Shown: positions 1 through 8,151 of the stretch, one piece after another
Position numbering within the stretch: position 1 is the stretch's first letter
Layout: each line of letters begins with the position of its first letter
Assembly (NCBI GenBank): GCA_015488685.1
Contig: WFNH01000111.1
Coordinates: 1 to 38,467 of the forward strand
Reading direction: 5' to 3'
Length of the DNA stretch: 38,467 bases
From: Marinosulfonomonas sp.
GTDB lineage: Bacteria > Pseudomonadota > Alphaproteobacteria > Rhodobacterales > Rhodobacteraceae
Translations under genes and position numbers: made by a program
Notes under the pieces: generated by a model
The model's database searches: none
Told to the model about the DNA's origin: nothing
The model's input: only the letters and a program-made list of their open reading frames with translations

Positions 1-14
1 GCGGCTAAGACAGC

Positions 15-41
15 AGGCCCCGGATCAAGTCCGGGGCAGCG
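15..41. repeat. Dispersed palindromic repeat, single copy
   Basis: The core CCCCGGATCAAGTCCGGGG (18-36) has 7-bp perfect arms around TCAAG, flanked by AGG and CAGCG. The same 27-nt element, with a compensatory change in one stem pair, recurs at 27203-27229. It lies downstream of the deaminase gene on the minus strand, where it could act as a transcript-end hairpin. Similar GC-rich palindromes are scattered through many alphaproteobacterial genomes. The 87 bases before the first gene hold nothing else I can identify. Confidence 0.75.
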
Positions 42-87
42 GAGTATCACTCTCCGCGACACATTGATCAGACCGCCAAATTCACCG

Positions 88-1422
88 CTACATCAGCCCG
101 CGTGCGAGCGCATTCTGCCGCTCGATCACCCGTGGCAAATCAATCGTCGCCATCTGCCCGTCCCGCACCACCTGTCGTCCCTCGACAAACAGATCGCGCA
201 CCCTGGTTGGCCCCGCCAGCAACAGCGCCGCCGCATCCCAGCTACCGGCACTTTCCACACCGCTGACATCCCACACCGCAATATCCGCCCGCTTGCCAAC
301 CGCAATCTGCCCGCAATCATCGCGCCCCAGAACCGCCGCCCCGCCACGGGTGGCGATCTCCAGCGCCTCGCGCGCGCTCATCGCGTCGGCACCGTTCTGC
401 ACCCGTTGCAACAGCATCGCCTGCCGCGCCTCGGCCACCAGATTTCCGGCGTCATTGCTGGCCGAACCATCCACCCCCAGCGCCACATTCACGCCCGCAT
501 CCCGCATCTGGCGCACCGGCGCGATGCCGGACCCAAGGCGGCAGTTGGAGCACGGGCAATGGGCCACGCCAGTGCCGGATTTCGCGAACAGGTCAATTTC
601 CTGCCCGTCCAGTTTCACGCAATGGGCATGCCAGACATCATCGCCGGTCCAGCCCAGATCTTCGGCATATTGCCCCGGACGGCAGCCGAAGTTCTCCAGA
701 GAATAGGCAATGTCCTCGTCATTTTCCGCCAGATGGGTGTGCAGCATCACCCCCTTGTCCCGCGCCAATAGCGCCGCGTCGCGCATCAGGTCGCGGCTGA
801 CAGAAAACGGCGAACAAGGCGCGATACCGACCCGCACCATTGCCCCGTCGCTTGCATCATGAAACCGGTCCACCACACGGATGCAATCTTCCAGAATGGC
901 AGCCTCGTCCTCGACCAGAGAATCCGGCGGCAAGCCACCATCGCTTTCGCCGATGCTCATCGCACCGCGGGTTGGATGGAACCGCAGGCCAACTTCATGC
1001 GCGGCTTCAATGGTATCATCCAACCGACTGCCATTTGGGAATAAATACAGATGGTCCGACGACAGAGTGCAGCCTGATAACGCCAGTTCCGACAGACCAA
1101 TCATCGCCGAAATCCGCATTTCCTCGGGTCCGAAATTGGCCCAGACCGGATAGAGCGTCTGCAGCCAGCCAAACAGCAGGGCATCCTGCCCGCCGGGCAC
1201 GGCGCGGGTCAGGGTTTGATAGAGATGGTGGTGCGTGTTCACCAGGCCGGGCGTCACCACACAGCCCTTGGCATGCACCACCTCGGCACCATTCTGAGGC
1301 AGGTTCTGCCCCACCTCGACAATCACCCCGCCGGATAGGCGGATGTCCCCGCCCGTGATCTCACGGCGCGCGTCATCCATTGTCACCAGCGTATCGGCAC
1401 CCTTGATCAGAATATCGGCCAT
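88..1422 (-). CDS. 8-oxoguanine deaminase-type amidohydrolase
   Basis: 444 aa, full length for the amidohydrolase superfamily branch that includes 8-oxoguanine deaminase and AtzB/TrzN-like chlorohydrolases. The metal-binding pattern is intact: HxH at H64/H66 (NTHHH), H228/H230 followed by AEN with E233, H265/H267, and the catalytic Asp in GVDGSASND near D318. The family deaminates a purine or triazine ring with a single metal. 8-oxoguanine deamination to urate is the likeliest activity in this lineage, but the substrate cannot be fixed from sequence. The ATG is 3 nt past the hisN-like stop, so the two are probably cotranscribed. Alternatives are guanine deaminase or S-adenosylhomocysteine deaminase. 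Confidence 0.85.
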   Translation of the reverse strand: MADILIKGADTLVTMDDARREITGGDIRLSGGVIVEVGQNLPQNGAEVVHAKGCVVTPGLVNTHHHLYQTLTRAVPGGQDALLFGWLQTLYPVWANFGPEEMRISAMIGLSELALSGCTLSSDHLYLFPNGSRLDDTIEAAHEVGLRFHPTRGAMSIGESDGGLPPDSLVEDEAAILEDCIRVVDRFHDASDGAMVRVGIAPCSPFSVSRDLMRDAALLARDKGVMLHTHLAENDEDIAYSLENFGCRPGQYAEDLGWTGDDVWHAHCVKLDGQEIDLFAKSGTGVAHCPCSNCRLGSGIAPVRQMRDAGVNVALGVDGSASNDAGNLVAEARQAMLLQRVQNGADAMSAREALEIATRGGAAVLGRDDCGQIAVGKRADIAVWDVSGVESAGSWDAAALLLAGPTRVRDLFVEGRQVVRDGQMATIDLPRVIERQNALARGLM

Positions 1423-1425
1423 CGG

Positions 1426-2229
1426 CTATTCCCCGGCTTGTTGCAAAATCTCCAATGCGGCGGCGTGCACTTCGGCATTGGCCGCCGCCAACATCCGCCC
1501 GCCTTCATGCGCAGGGCCTCCGCGCCAGTCGGTCACCACGCCACCTGCCGCCTGCACCACCGCGATCGGGGCCTGCACATCATAGGCCTGCAACCCGGCC
1601 TCGATCACCAGATCAACCTGACCGGCGGCAAGCAAGGCGTAGCCGTAGCAATCCATGCCGTATCGTGCCAGTTGCACCTGTTTTTTTACCGCATCAAACG
1701 CGGCTTTTTCCACCGGCGTTCCGATGGCGGGAAAGGTGGTCAGCATGATGGCTTTGGACAGGGGCCGCGCCGCGCGGGTTTTCAAATCATTGCGCCCGTG
1801 CGGTCCGTCCACCCAAGCCCCACCCAACCCGCCGACAAAGCGTTCGCCGATATATGGCTGGCAGATCATGCCGAAAAACGGCCCCGTTTCATCGCGCACT
1901 GAAATCAGTACCCCCCACGTCGGCGTGCCGCTGATATAACCGCGTGTGCCGTCGATCGGGTCCAAGACCCACGTCAGCCCGCTGGTGCCCTCGGAATAAC
2001 CAAATTCCTCGCCCAGAATGGCATCATCGGGGCGCAGATCAGCCAACACTTCACGCATCGCGATTTCGGCGGCACGATCCGCTTCCGTCACCGGATCAAA
2101 CCCGACAGACCATTTGTTATCCGCTTTCAGCCCCGGAATGCGAAAATGGCGCAGGGTTTCCACCTGCGCCACATCGGCCATCGCATGGGCCGTTTTTTTC
2201 AAGCTGTCTTGTTCGCTTTGACTTAACAC
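1426..2229 (-). CDS. hisN: Histidinol-phosphatase, inositol monophosphatase family
   Basis: 267 aa, Mg-dependent phosphatase of the IMPase fold. Metal motifs are GEE (73-75), DPIDGT (90-95) and the C-terminal QAYDVQAP Asp. The spacing resembles the HisN-type histidinol-phosphate phosphatases common in Actinobacteria and Alphaproteobacteria, which dephosphorylate L-histidinol phosphate in histidine biosynthesis. Inositol monophosphatase or CysQ-like activity cannot be excluded, and no other his gene is near. The start is GTG at 2229. The only SD-like sequence (AGGA, 2242-2245) lies inside a predicted hairpin. The 8-oxoguanine deaminase gene follows after 3 nt. Confidence 0.85.
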   Translation of the reverse strand: MLSQSEQDSLKKTAHAMADVAQVETLRHFRIPGLKADNKWSVGFDPVTEADRAAEIAMREVLADLRPDDAILGEEFGYSEGTSGLTWVLDPIDGTRGYISGTPTWGVLISVRDETGPFFGMICQPYIGERFVGGLGGAWVDGPHGRNDLKTRAARPLSKAIMLTTFPAIGTPVEKAAFDAVKKQVQLARYGMDCYGYALLAAGQVDLVIEAGLQAYDVQAPIAVVQAAGGVVTDWRGGPAHEGGRMLAAANAEVHAAALEILQQAGE

Positions 2230-2231
2230 GG

Positions 2232-2280
2232 TCCGATCCCATCCTTTTTGACATCAATGTCCTTGCAGGATGGTATCGGG
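2232..2280 (-). promoter_or_regulatory. Nested hairpin in the hisN leader
   Basis: Outer arms at 2233-2245 and 2267-2279 pair over 13 positions with one mismatch (CCGAT/ATCGG plus CCATCCT/AGGATGG). Inside, GACAT (2250-2254) and ATGTC (2257-2261) form a second stem with a 2-nt loop. On the minus strand the proximal arm holds AGGA, the only SD-like stretch ahead of the GTG start. It could control translation or be the end structure of the XRE transcript. There is no U-tract. Confidence 0.45.
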
Positions 2281-2306
2281 CCGTCTGACCAGTTCGTCAA
2301 GCGCCC

Positions 2307-2669
2307 TTAGGCAGCGTCACTCAGCACGCGCGCCAGATCGAACAGGCGGCGGCGCTGGTTTTCCGGGATCGAATAATACGAGCGCAGCAATTCAAGCGCT
2401 TCTTTATCCGTCATCATATCAACAGGGGAATCGCCCTTGCTGCTGGCTTCATTTTCCAGACCATCAAAAAAGAAACTAACGGTAACGCCAAGAGCATTGG
2501 AAATGTCCCACAGACGCGACGCGCTGACACGGTTCATACCGGTTTCATATTTCTGGATTTGCTGGAATTTGATTCCAACCTGCTCGGCCAGCTGTTGTTG
2601 GGTCATCCCAACCATCCAGCGCCGATGACGAACCCTTTTTCCAACATGGACATCTACCGGGTGTTTCAT
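2307..2669 (-). CDS. XRE-family HTH regulator, PraR-like
   Basis: 120 aa. A Cro/CI-type helix-turn-helix occupies roughly residues 8-65: VGKRVRHRRWMVGMTQQQLAEQ supplies helices 1-2, and IKFQQIQKYETGMNRVS holds the recognition helix. A short C-terminal helical segment (EALELLRSYYSIPENQRRRLF) follows. Size and layout match the small single-HTH regulators of Alphaproteobacteria typified by PraR. It probably acts as a DNA-binding dimer repressor. A clean SD, AGGAG at 2676-2680, sits 6 nt from the ATG. A perfect palindrome fills the spacer of its likely promoter, which suggests autorepression. Targets are unknown. Confidence 0.9.
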   Translation of the reverse strand: MKHPVDVHVGKRVRHRRWMVGMTQQQLAEQVGIKFQQIQKYETGMNRVSASRLWDISNALGVTVSFFFDGLENEASSKGDSPVDMMTDKEALELLRSYYSIPENQRRRLFDLARVLSDAA

Positions 2670-2706
2670 TTCATACTCCTACTCGTTGCTAAACTCTTGA
2701 ACACAG

Positions 2707-2736
2707 ATACTAAGTTACGTATGGGTAACTAAGCAA
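2707..2736 (-). promoter_or_regulatory. XRE gene promoter with operator in the spacer
   Basis: On the minus strand TTGCTT (2731-2736) and TAGTAT (2707-2712) are separated by exactly 18 bp. That spacer (2713-2730) is the palindrome AGTTACGTATGGGTAACT, with two 6-bp arms. An expected transcription start near 2700 would give a leader of about 30 nt including the AGGAG box. A repressor bound here would block RNA polymerase, so the XRE protein itself is the obvious candidate ligand. Confidence 0.5.
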
Positions 2737-3030
2737 TTATCGTGCCAACATAGACGCCGGTCAATGACATCGCGTCAAATACCTCTATAAACCGTTCACC
2801 CCCCTGTTTTTTAACATAACTTTTAATTGAAATGTTAGATTTTTCCCTCATCACAAAGGAGAGCGTCAGTATTTCGCCTACAATCCTAGAATGTTTTGCA
2901 ATTTGCATTGCATTTTGCAATTACCTTCAGGATAGATTCGCATAATGCGATGAATCAACCTGTACCTATGGCTATGCCCATCTTAACCTAATACCATCGC
3001 CCGACTAAAACAACTGATAGGATAATAACT
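2737..3030. other. AT-rich intergenic region upstream of the oxidoreductase
   Basis: No convincing gene lies between the XRE promoter and the oxidoreductase. At 2896-2920 there is a 25-bp interrupted palindrome: TTGCAA boxes at both ends around a central TGCATTGCA, with A/T-only mismatches. A 63-codon minus-strand frame (2729-2920) is rejected because it lacks a good ribosome site and its start falls inside the palindrome. AGGA sits 8 nt before the oxidoreductase ATG. I could not place its promoter boxes confidently. Confidence 0.5.
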
Positions 3031-3990
3031 ATGCGCGCGTTTCAACTTGTTTCGTCCGGAGAACAGGCCGCTTTGGTCAAATGCGACAAGCCTGAACCTG
3101 CCCCGAATGAAATCTGCCTGAAAATCGAAGCCTGCGGGTTGAACTTTGGCGACCTGTTGATGATCAAAGGCACCTACCAAGAGCGCCCTGCCCTACCCTT
3201 CACATTGGGTATGGAACCCGCTGGGGTTGTCGATGCTGTGGGGGAAGATGTCACTAACCTGAAACCCGGTGACAGGGTTGCGGTTTACCACGGTCACGGC
3301 GGGCTGGCTGAATACGGCTGTTTTCCGGCGGCCAATTGCAATCTGCTGCCCGACAATATGACAACCACTGTCGGGGCCGGATTTCTGGTGGCCTATGGCA
3401 CATCGCATCTGGCGCTGGAACATCGGGCGCGGCTGAAGGCGGGGGAAACGCTGCTGGTGCTGGGGGCGGCCGGCGGGATCGGTCTGACAGCAATTGAAAT
3501 CGGTAAACGGATGGGGGCCACGGTGATTGCCTGTGCCCGTGGGCAGGACAAGCTGAAGATTGCCGCGCGTGCCGGTGCCGACCATCTGATCGACAGCGAC
3601 ACAGAAGATTTGCGCGAGGTGGTGAAATCACTGGGCGGGGCGGATGTGGTTTATGACCCTGTTGGCGGGGATTTGTTCAAGGCAGCCCTGCGCGCCTGTA
3701 ATCCCGAGGCACGGATCATCCCGCTGGGGTTTGCCAGTGGTCAGGTGCCGCAAATTCCGGCCAATATTCTGCTGGTCAAGAATCTTGATGTGATCGGCTA
3801 CTATTGGGGCGGCTATCTGAAATTTGCCCCCGAGGTGCTGCATGACAGTCTGGACACCCTGCTTAAATGGTATGCCGGAGGCGAATTGCACCCGCATATC
3901 AGCCACACATTGCCGCTGGAGCAGGCGAACGAGGCTTTGGAGCTGCTGCGCAGCCGGAAATCCACAGGCAAAGTGGTGGTGACGATATAG
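3031..3990 (+). CDS. NADPH:quinone oxidoreductase, zinc-independent MDR family
   Basis: 319 aa, usual length for the quinone oxidoreductase (QOR) branch of medium-chain dehydrogenases. The N-terminal GroES-like domain includes the family stretch NFGDLLMIKGTYQ (about 38-50). The Rossmann domain has LVLGAAGGIGLTAIEIGKRMGA near 140-165 for NADPH binding. The zinc ligands of true alcohol dehydrogenases are absent. The family reduces quinones or enones with NADPH in the cytoplasm, but the physiological substrate is not predictable. The sugar kinase follows on the same strand after 85 nt. Confidence 0.88.
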   Translation: MRAFQLVSSGEQAALVKCDKPEPAPNEICLKIEACGLNFGDLLMIKGTYQERPALPFTLGMEPAGVVDAVGEDVTNLKPGDRVAVYHGHGGLAEYGCFPAANCNLLPDNMTTTVGAGFLVAYGTSHLALEHRARLKAGETLLVLGAAGGIGLTAIEIGKRMGATVIACARGQDKLKIAARAGADHLIDSDTEDLREVVKSLGGADVVYDPVGGDLFKAALRACNPEARIIPLGFASGQVPQIPANILLVKNLDVIGYYWGGYLKFAPEVLHDSLDTLLKWYAGGELHPHISHTLPLEQANEALELLRSRKSTGKVVVTI

Positions 3991-4075
3991 AAGCGCCCTG
4001 CCCCGTTGCAAAATCAAATTGCTCAACGCCGAAAAACCCGCCACTATCCCGTTGAACCAAACGGATGTGACGTTG

Positions 4076-4996
4076 ATGATATTGTGCTGCGGCGAAGCCC
4101 TGATTGACATGTTACCCGACAGCACAAAGGCCGGTGATACGGCTTTTGTCCCGCGCACAGGCGGCGCGGTATTCAACACGGCCATCGCTTTGGGGCGTTT
4201 GGGGGTTAAAACCGGCTTTTATAGCGGGTTGTCGCAGGATTTCTTTGGCGACATGCTGCGGGATGCTTTGCAGAACAGCCATGTTGACAGCACGTTTGCA
4301 ACAATCAGCAACCACCCGACAACGCTTGCATTTGTGCGGTTGGTGGACGGGCAGGCACAGTATACGTTTTACGACGAGAACACCGCCGGACGCCTGTTGA
4401 CGCCAATGGATCTGCCGCGCCTGCCCAACGATATCCACACTCTGTTCTTTGGTGGCATTTCACTGGTCTCCGAGCCTTGTGGCAGCGCCTATGAGGCCCT
4501 GATGGCGCGGGAAAACAAACGCATTGCCATGCTGGACCCGAACATCCGCCCCGGCTTTGTCACCGACGAGGCCGCCTACCGGGCGCGCCTTGATCGAATG
4601 ATGGCACAGGCCGACATCGTTAAACTGTCGGACGAGGATATGCGCTGGCTATTTGGCGAAGGTGATTTGCAAGCCGTGGCGCAGGACGTAATCGGCAAAG
4701 GGGCGACAGTTGTGTTTATGACCGAAGGTGCTAAGGGGGCCTGGGCCTATACCAAAACGCATCATGTATTCGTTCCGGCCAAGGCGACTACAGTCGTGGA
4801 TACTGTGGGGGCAGGTGATACGTTCAATGCCGGCGTTCTGGCGTCCCTGTCGGAACAGGGGCTGCTTGAAAAACCCGCGCTACAGGCAATCGATGAAACC
4901 GCCCTGAGGGCGGCCCTGATATATGGCAACCGCGCCGCCGCAATCACTGTTGCGCGGGCCGGTGCAAACCCGCCGTGGGAAAAGGAGCTATCATGA
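4076..4996 (+). CDS. PfkB-family carbohydrate kinase, fructokinase-like
   Basis: 306 aa from the ATG at 4076, where the family N-terminus [13 protein letters not shown] begins. An upstream in-frame ATG at 4019 would add 19 unrelated residues. [17 protein letters not shown] (about 25-41) is the N-terminal sugar-binding signature. [12 protein letters not shown] near 240-251 is the C-terminal PfkB signature with the catalytic Asp and anion hole. It phosphorylates a sugar with ATP in the cytoplasm; fructokinase is the closest guess. No SD is obvious. The stop overlaps the dtd start (ATGA), which implies translational coupling. Confidence 0.87.
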   Translation: MILCCGEALIDMLPDSTKAGDTAFVPRTGGAVFNTAIALGRLGVKTGFYSGLSQDFFGDMLRDALQNSHVDSTFATISNHPTTLAFVRLVDGQAQYTFYDENTAGRLLTPMDLPRLPNDIHTLFFGGISLVSEPCGSAYEALMARENKRIAMLDPNIRPGFVTDEAAYRARLDRMMAQADIVKLSDEDMRWLFGEGDLQAVAQDVIGKGATVVFMTEGAKGAWAYTKTHHVFVPAKATTVVDTVGAGDTFNAGVLASLSEQGLLEKPALQAIDETALRAALIYGNRAAAITVARAGANPPWEKELS

Positions 4997-5430
4997 GAGC
5001 ATTGATCCAGCGTGTGACCGAGGCATCGGTCACCGTCGAGGGCAAAGTCATTGGCGAAATCGGCACGGGGCTGCTGGTTCTGGTCTGCGCCATGCAAGGC
5101 GACACCACGGCCAATGCCGATACACTGGCGGCCAAGATCAGCAAACTGCGGATATTTCAGGATGACGCGGGCAAGATGAACCGCTCGTTGCTGGACATCG
5201 GCGGCGCGGCTTTGGTGGTCAGCCAGTTCACCCTGGCTGCAGATACCTCACGCGGCAACCGGCCGGGGTTTTCCACGGCGGCCAAACCGGATGAAGGGCG
5301 TAAATTGTATGAGTATTTCGCGGATCAAATCGCCAGTATGGGCATTCCCACAGCCACCGGTGAATTCGGTGCGGATATGGCGGTCCGCCTGTTGAATGAC
5401 GGACCGGTCACGATCTGGATGGAGTTCTAG
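4993..5430 (+). CDS. dtd: D-aminoacyl-tRNA deacylase
   Basis: 145 aa, exact family size. It hydrolyses D-amino acids, and glycine from tRNA-Ala, off mischarged tRNAs in the cytoplasm. The SQFTLAADT motif (about 78-86) and the C-terminal [10 protein letters not shown] (GPVT, the cross-subunit Gly-cisPro loop family) are intact. The start is the ATG at 4993, overlapping the kinase stop, with AAAGGAG at 4981-4987. An in-frame start 18 nt upstream is unlikely because it lies ahead of this SD. Convergent with the CAP-domain gene, 4 nt apart. Confidence 0.96.
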   Translation: MRALIQRVTEASVTVEGKVIGEIGTGLLVLVCAMQGDTTANADTLAAKISKLRIFQDDAGKMNRSLLDIGGAALVVSQFTLAADTSRGNRPGFSTAAKPDEGRKLYEYFADQIASMGIPTATGEFGADMAVRLLNDGPVTIWMEF

Positions 5431-5434
5431 AGGC

Positions 5435-5932
5435 TTAGCAGCCGCGAGATTCGACCAATACCCACAAATAACCGTGCGAATAGGCTTTGCCCGCTTTTGC
5501 AATGCCAATGCCGTATTGATTTGTTCCACGGCCCAACAAGATATTCTTGCGATGGCCCGGAGAACTCATCCAGTCTTTGACAAGCTCGGATGGATTGGTC
5601 TGGCCAACCGCGATATTCTCGGCGACCAGCCCTGCACGACACCCTTGGCGGCGGAGCCTCGATTTGGGTTTTGAACCATTTGCACCGCGATGCGAAAAAT
5701 ACCCTTTTTGGGCCATATCGCACGCATGGGCCAAGGCCGAAGCTTGCAAACGGGGCTCAAACTGCAACGGCTTGCGACCATGGGCTACCCTTTGGGCATT
5801 AATTGCCTGCGCTGCCTCTTGGGCAAGTTGCGGCGCATTCGCCGGAATATCACAAGACTCGGCCCGACCCAATGCGGGTAACATGAACATGCCCATACAC
5901 AGGGCTATTGCAAATTTTACTGAAAACTTCAC
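5435..5932 (-). CDS. Secreted CAP-domain (SCP/PR-1) protein
   Basis: 165 aa from a GTG at 5932. An AGAAGGA box 6 nt upstream supports this over the ATG at 5971. The product begins with a signal peptide (VKFSVKFAIALCMGMFMLPALGRAES, cleavage probably after GRA). A CAP domain follows: INAQRVAHGRKPL, the HACDMAQKGYFSHRG segment, GLVAENIA, and the SSPGHRKNILL signature. The His/Glu cavity residues of CAP proteins are present. Its role is unknown; bacterial members are exported and proposed to act in the envelope. Two Cys pairs suggest disulfides in the periplasm. Confidence 0.87.
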   Translation of the reverse strand: MKFSVKFAIALCMGMFMLPALGRAESCDIPANAPQLAQEAAQAINAQRVAHGRKPLQFEPRLQASALAHACDMAQKGYFSHRGANGSKPKSRLRRQGCRAGLVAENIAVGQTNPSELVKDWMSSPGHRKNILLGRGTNQYGIGIAKAGKAYSHGYLWVLVESRGC

Positions 5933-6020
5933 GGGATTTCCTTCTTGTAAGCATTCCATTCCCGATATCACTAGAACGGTAACTTGAATATTTCACGGCA
6001 AGATTGTGTTCGATTTATTA

Positions 6021-6046
6021 CCTGACCTGCCCCGTCAGGATTTTTT
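6021..6046. terminator. Possible hairpin terminator
   Basis: CCTGAC (6021-6026) pairs with GTCAGG (6034-6039) over a 7-nt loop. TTTTTT follows at 6041-6046 on the plus strand, giving a short intrinsic-terminator shape. It overlaps the stop codon of the PhnA-like gene. It could stop plus-strand readthrough from dtd or act weakly at the end of the minus-strand gene. Confidence 0.3.
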
Positions 6047-6574
6047 AACAAACTCGGTCAGGATCACAATCTGCTGACCATTCACGCGGCCCTCGATATG
6101 CCCTTCGTTGTCTGCCACCAAGGAAATATTGCGCACTGCCGTGCCACGTTTGGCCGTAAACCCTGCCCCTTTGACGTTAAGATCCTTGATCAGAGTCACG
6201 GTATCCCCTGCCGCCAATTGCACACCGTTCGTGTCGCGGTGAATGACCGGCGGTTCGCCATCATCAACCAGACCTGCCTCGGCCCATTCCAGATTTTCCG
6301 GCTCCAAATAGGCGATATCCAGCAAATCCCGCGCCCAGGCTTCGGATTTCAAACGCGACAACAAACGGTATGCGGTGACTTGGGTGGCAGCGTCCGTGCT
6401 CCAGATTGCGTCACTCAGACAACGCCAATGCGGCGCATCGGTGATTTCACCCTCGACACCGGCACGGCACGTCGCGCAAAGCGCCACGTTTTGATCATCC
6501 TTTGGTTCAACTGCAATTGCGGCCAGATCGTTTTCATTGCCACAAAGGGCGCAGGTTGCTGCGAGTTCCGACAT
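6035..6574 (-). CDS. PhnA/YjdM family zinc-ribbon protein
   Basis: 179 aa. The N-terminal zinc ribbon has two Cys pairs (C8/C11 and C33/C36). The C-terminal PhnA domain (about 112-177, NGVQLAAGDTVTLIKDLNVKGAGFTAKRGTAVRNI) is an SH3-like barrel. The family was named for its place in the E. coli phosphonate region, but it is not the phosphonoacetate hydrolase also called PhnA and has no proven role in C-P bond chemistry. SD AAAGG lies 7 nt before the ATG. The middle region (50-110) is longer than in the E. coli protein. The function is unknown, so the 5-kb distance to phnWX should not be over-read. Confidence 0.85.
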   Translation of the reverse strand: MSELAATCALCGNENDLAAIAVEPKDDQNVALCATCRAGVEGEITDAPHWRCLSDAIWSTDAATQVTAYRLLSRLKSEAWARDLLDIAYLEPENLEWAEAGLVDDGEPPVIHRDTNGVQLAAGDTVTLIKDLNVKGAGFTAKRGTAVRNISLVADNEGHIEGRVNGQQIVILTEFVKKS

Positions 6575-6780
6575 TTTGATACCTTTATAGTGTTATTATG
6601 CTGCCAGCAGGTCTGGTATAAAGTTGGCAGGGCGTCAACCATTACGAACAAATTTACATTCCGTTTCGCAGGCATATCGAATGGAGTTCAAGGGCCACGC
6701 ATATCTTATTGTGACAGCGACATACCAATTCGCAAATCACCAATGTGATTGGAAAATTCATCCAAGGCTGCTGTAGCAAA

Positions 6781-6855
6781 TGGTGCCCGGGGGCGGATTT
6801 GAACCACCGACACGAGGATTTTCAGTCCACTGCTCTACCCCTGAGCTACCCGGGC
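6781..6855 (-). tRNA. tRNA-Phe (GAA)
   Basis: 75 nt with encoded CCA. The acceptor GCCCGGG pairs with CCCGGGC. The D arm is GCTC/GAGC, the anticodon loop CTGAAAA gives GAA at 34-36, and the T arm is GGTGG/CCGCC around TTCAAAT. The anticodon stem GTGGA/TCCTC has one T-T mismatch. It lies downstream of yacG on the same strand and could be processed from that transcript. No clear terminator is visible beyond it. Confidence 0.97.
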
Positions 6856-6937
6856 ACGGGTGAACGAATTTCACGTTCGGGTCGCGGTGTTCTAGACGTG
6901 GCACCGGCGGGTGTCCAGAGGCTTTTCAAGAAAAATA

Positions 6938-7120
6938 TCAATGCGGGCGAAGTTGCTCTTTTTCCAGCTCGGTTACAGCTTCATCCAGATCTTCGGGCGT
7001 ATCTGCCGGAACTGCATAAGCGCCGTTAAACCAACGCCCAAGGTCCACATCCGCACAGTGTTTGGAACAAAACGGGCGGTATTTTACGTCGCTCACTTTT
7101 TTGCAGATCGGGCATTTCAT
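6938..7120 (-). CDS. yacG: DNA gyrase inhibitor YacG, zinc-ribbon protein
   Basis: 60 aa from the ATG at 7120, whose A-TGA overlaps the stop of the RNase gene. A TTG 12 nt upstream is possible but would sit directly on the AAAGGA box. Zinc ligands are CPIC (3-6) and CSKHC (18-22 region), followed by the family segment DLGRWFNGAYAVPA. E. coli YacG binds GyrB and inhibits gyrase. The acidic tail (PEDLDEAVTELEKEQ) is a lineage extension. It is the last protein gene of the infA-maf-RNase-yacG run. Confidence 0.92.
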   Translation of the reverse strand: MKCPICKKVSDVKYRPFCSKHCADVDLGRWFNGAYAVPADTPEDLDEAVTELEKEQLRPH

Positions 7121-8151
7121 CGCGACAGGCAATCCTTTAACGGCAGGCGTTCACGTTTTCTTTGCAGTTCATAATGGCCCAGCGGGGTCCAGCCGACAAG
7201 CGCGGTTTCGATACTGTCGGCACGAAAGGCGCTGCGCAGGGCGTTTTCAAACTGTTTGCGGTCCTTTTTCGCCAGCGGGGCCAGATCCAGCGTGATCTGG
7301 CCGCCCAGACCACGCAGGCGCAACTGGCGCGGCAATTCGCGGGCGCAGGCCAGATTGGCCTTTAACCCTGCGGCAGGCGAGGTATCGCCGCCGGTGTTCA
7401 CATCCACAGCCACCAAGGCGCGGGTCGGTTCGATATATAGGGTCGTGCTGCCCAGCCGCACTTCGGCCCCTTGCAGCGCGTCGATGGCATCCAGTACCCC
7501 ATGATCCTCGAACGATCCCTCATGGTTGGCCAGTTGATCGGGTTCCCCCCATTCACGCCAGCCCAGTTGATGCGGGTCCAGCCCGTCCATCAGCGATTCG
7601 GGATCGGTCCCGTCAGCGCCCATCACGGCTTCGGCAGCGTCGCGCATGGCCAAGACATCTTCCTCGATCTCGTCGCCATCCACCCCGTCACAGCCCGACC
7701 GCAGGATCAGCCCGAAATCCGAGCCATCCATCGCGATATGGGCGATTTCCAGCAGGCGGTCGCGCTCGTCCTCGTCCCGGATAGAACGGGAAATATTCAA
7801 CCCCGGCGCGTCCGGTGTAACAATCGCATAACGGCTTTTGAACAACACCTTATGGGTGACCGGCACCGCCTTGCCGCCTTCGGCATAACCGGTGACCTGC
7901 ACCAGCATGGTCTGACCGGGGCGCAACCCCTTGCCCTGACGCAGGAACGCGGTCTGTCCATCGGGCAGGCGCAGCATCATGCCCCCCTGCCCCTTTAGCG
8001 GACGATCCGCCACTGCGCGATAAATCGCACCGGGGGGCGGGGCCGCGCCATCGGGCGGGGACAGCAATAAGTCCTGTAGTTTTCCATCCACCATCAGTGC
8101 CGCCGCAGGGCGACCGTTATAATGATCCAGCGCAACCAGAGTGCCCTTCAT
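7117..8151 (-). CDS. Compact ribonuclease E/G-family endoribonuclease
   Basis: 344 aa, shorter than RNase G (about 490) and RNase E (about 900-1000). It has an S1-like region (about 35-100) and the catalytic DNase I-like core with Mg-binding Asp residues D250 (VAVDVNTG) and D289 (ITLDLAPL). These align with E. coli D303 and D346 through the conserved [12 protein letters not shown] stretch. It stops before the zinc-link Cys motif and small domain that build the RNase E tetramer, so oligomerisation and 5'-end sensing may differ. It should cleave single-stranded RNA. ATGA overlaps link it to maf upstream and yacG downstream. Confidence 0.88.
   Translation of the reverse strand: MKGTLVALDHYNGRPAAALMVDGKLQDLLLSPPDGAAPPPGAIYRAVADRPLKGQGGMMLRLPDGQTAFLRQGKGLRPGQTMLVQVTGYAEGGKAVPVTHKVLFKSRYAIVTPDAPGLNISRSIRDEDERDRLLEIAHIAMDGSDFGLILRSGCDGVDGDEIEEDVLAMRDAAEAVMGADGTDPESLMDGLDPHQLGWREWGEPDQLANHEGSFEDHGVLDAIDALQGAEVRLGSTTLYIEPTRALVAVDVNTGGDTSPAAGLKANLACARELPRQLRLRGLGGQITLDLAPLAKKDRKQFENALRSAFRADSIETALVGWTPLGHYELQRKRERLPLKDCLSR

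Noticed and set aside
2729-2920. Minus-strand 63-codon frame upstream of the oxidoreductase
   Set aside because: No SD, its start codons fall within the AT-rich palindrome, it overlaps the XRE promoter region, and the product has no recognisable features.
6035-6574. PhnA-like protein as phosphonoacetate hydrolase working with PhnWX
   Set aside because: It has the small zinc-ribbon YjdM layout, not the alkaline-phosphatase-type fold of phosphonoacetate hydrolase, and is separated from phnWX by seven protein genes, a tRNA gene and the lysR gene.
6781-6855. tRNA-Phe as an integration site for a mobile element
   Set aside because: No integrase and no repeated tRNA 3' end was seen nearby; the surrounding genes are core genes.
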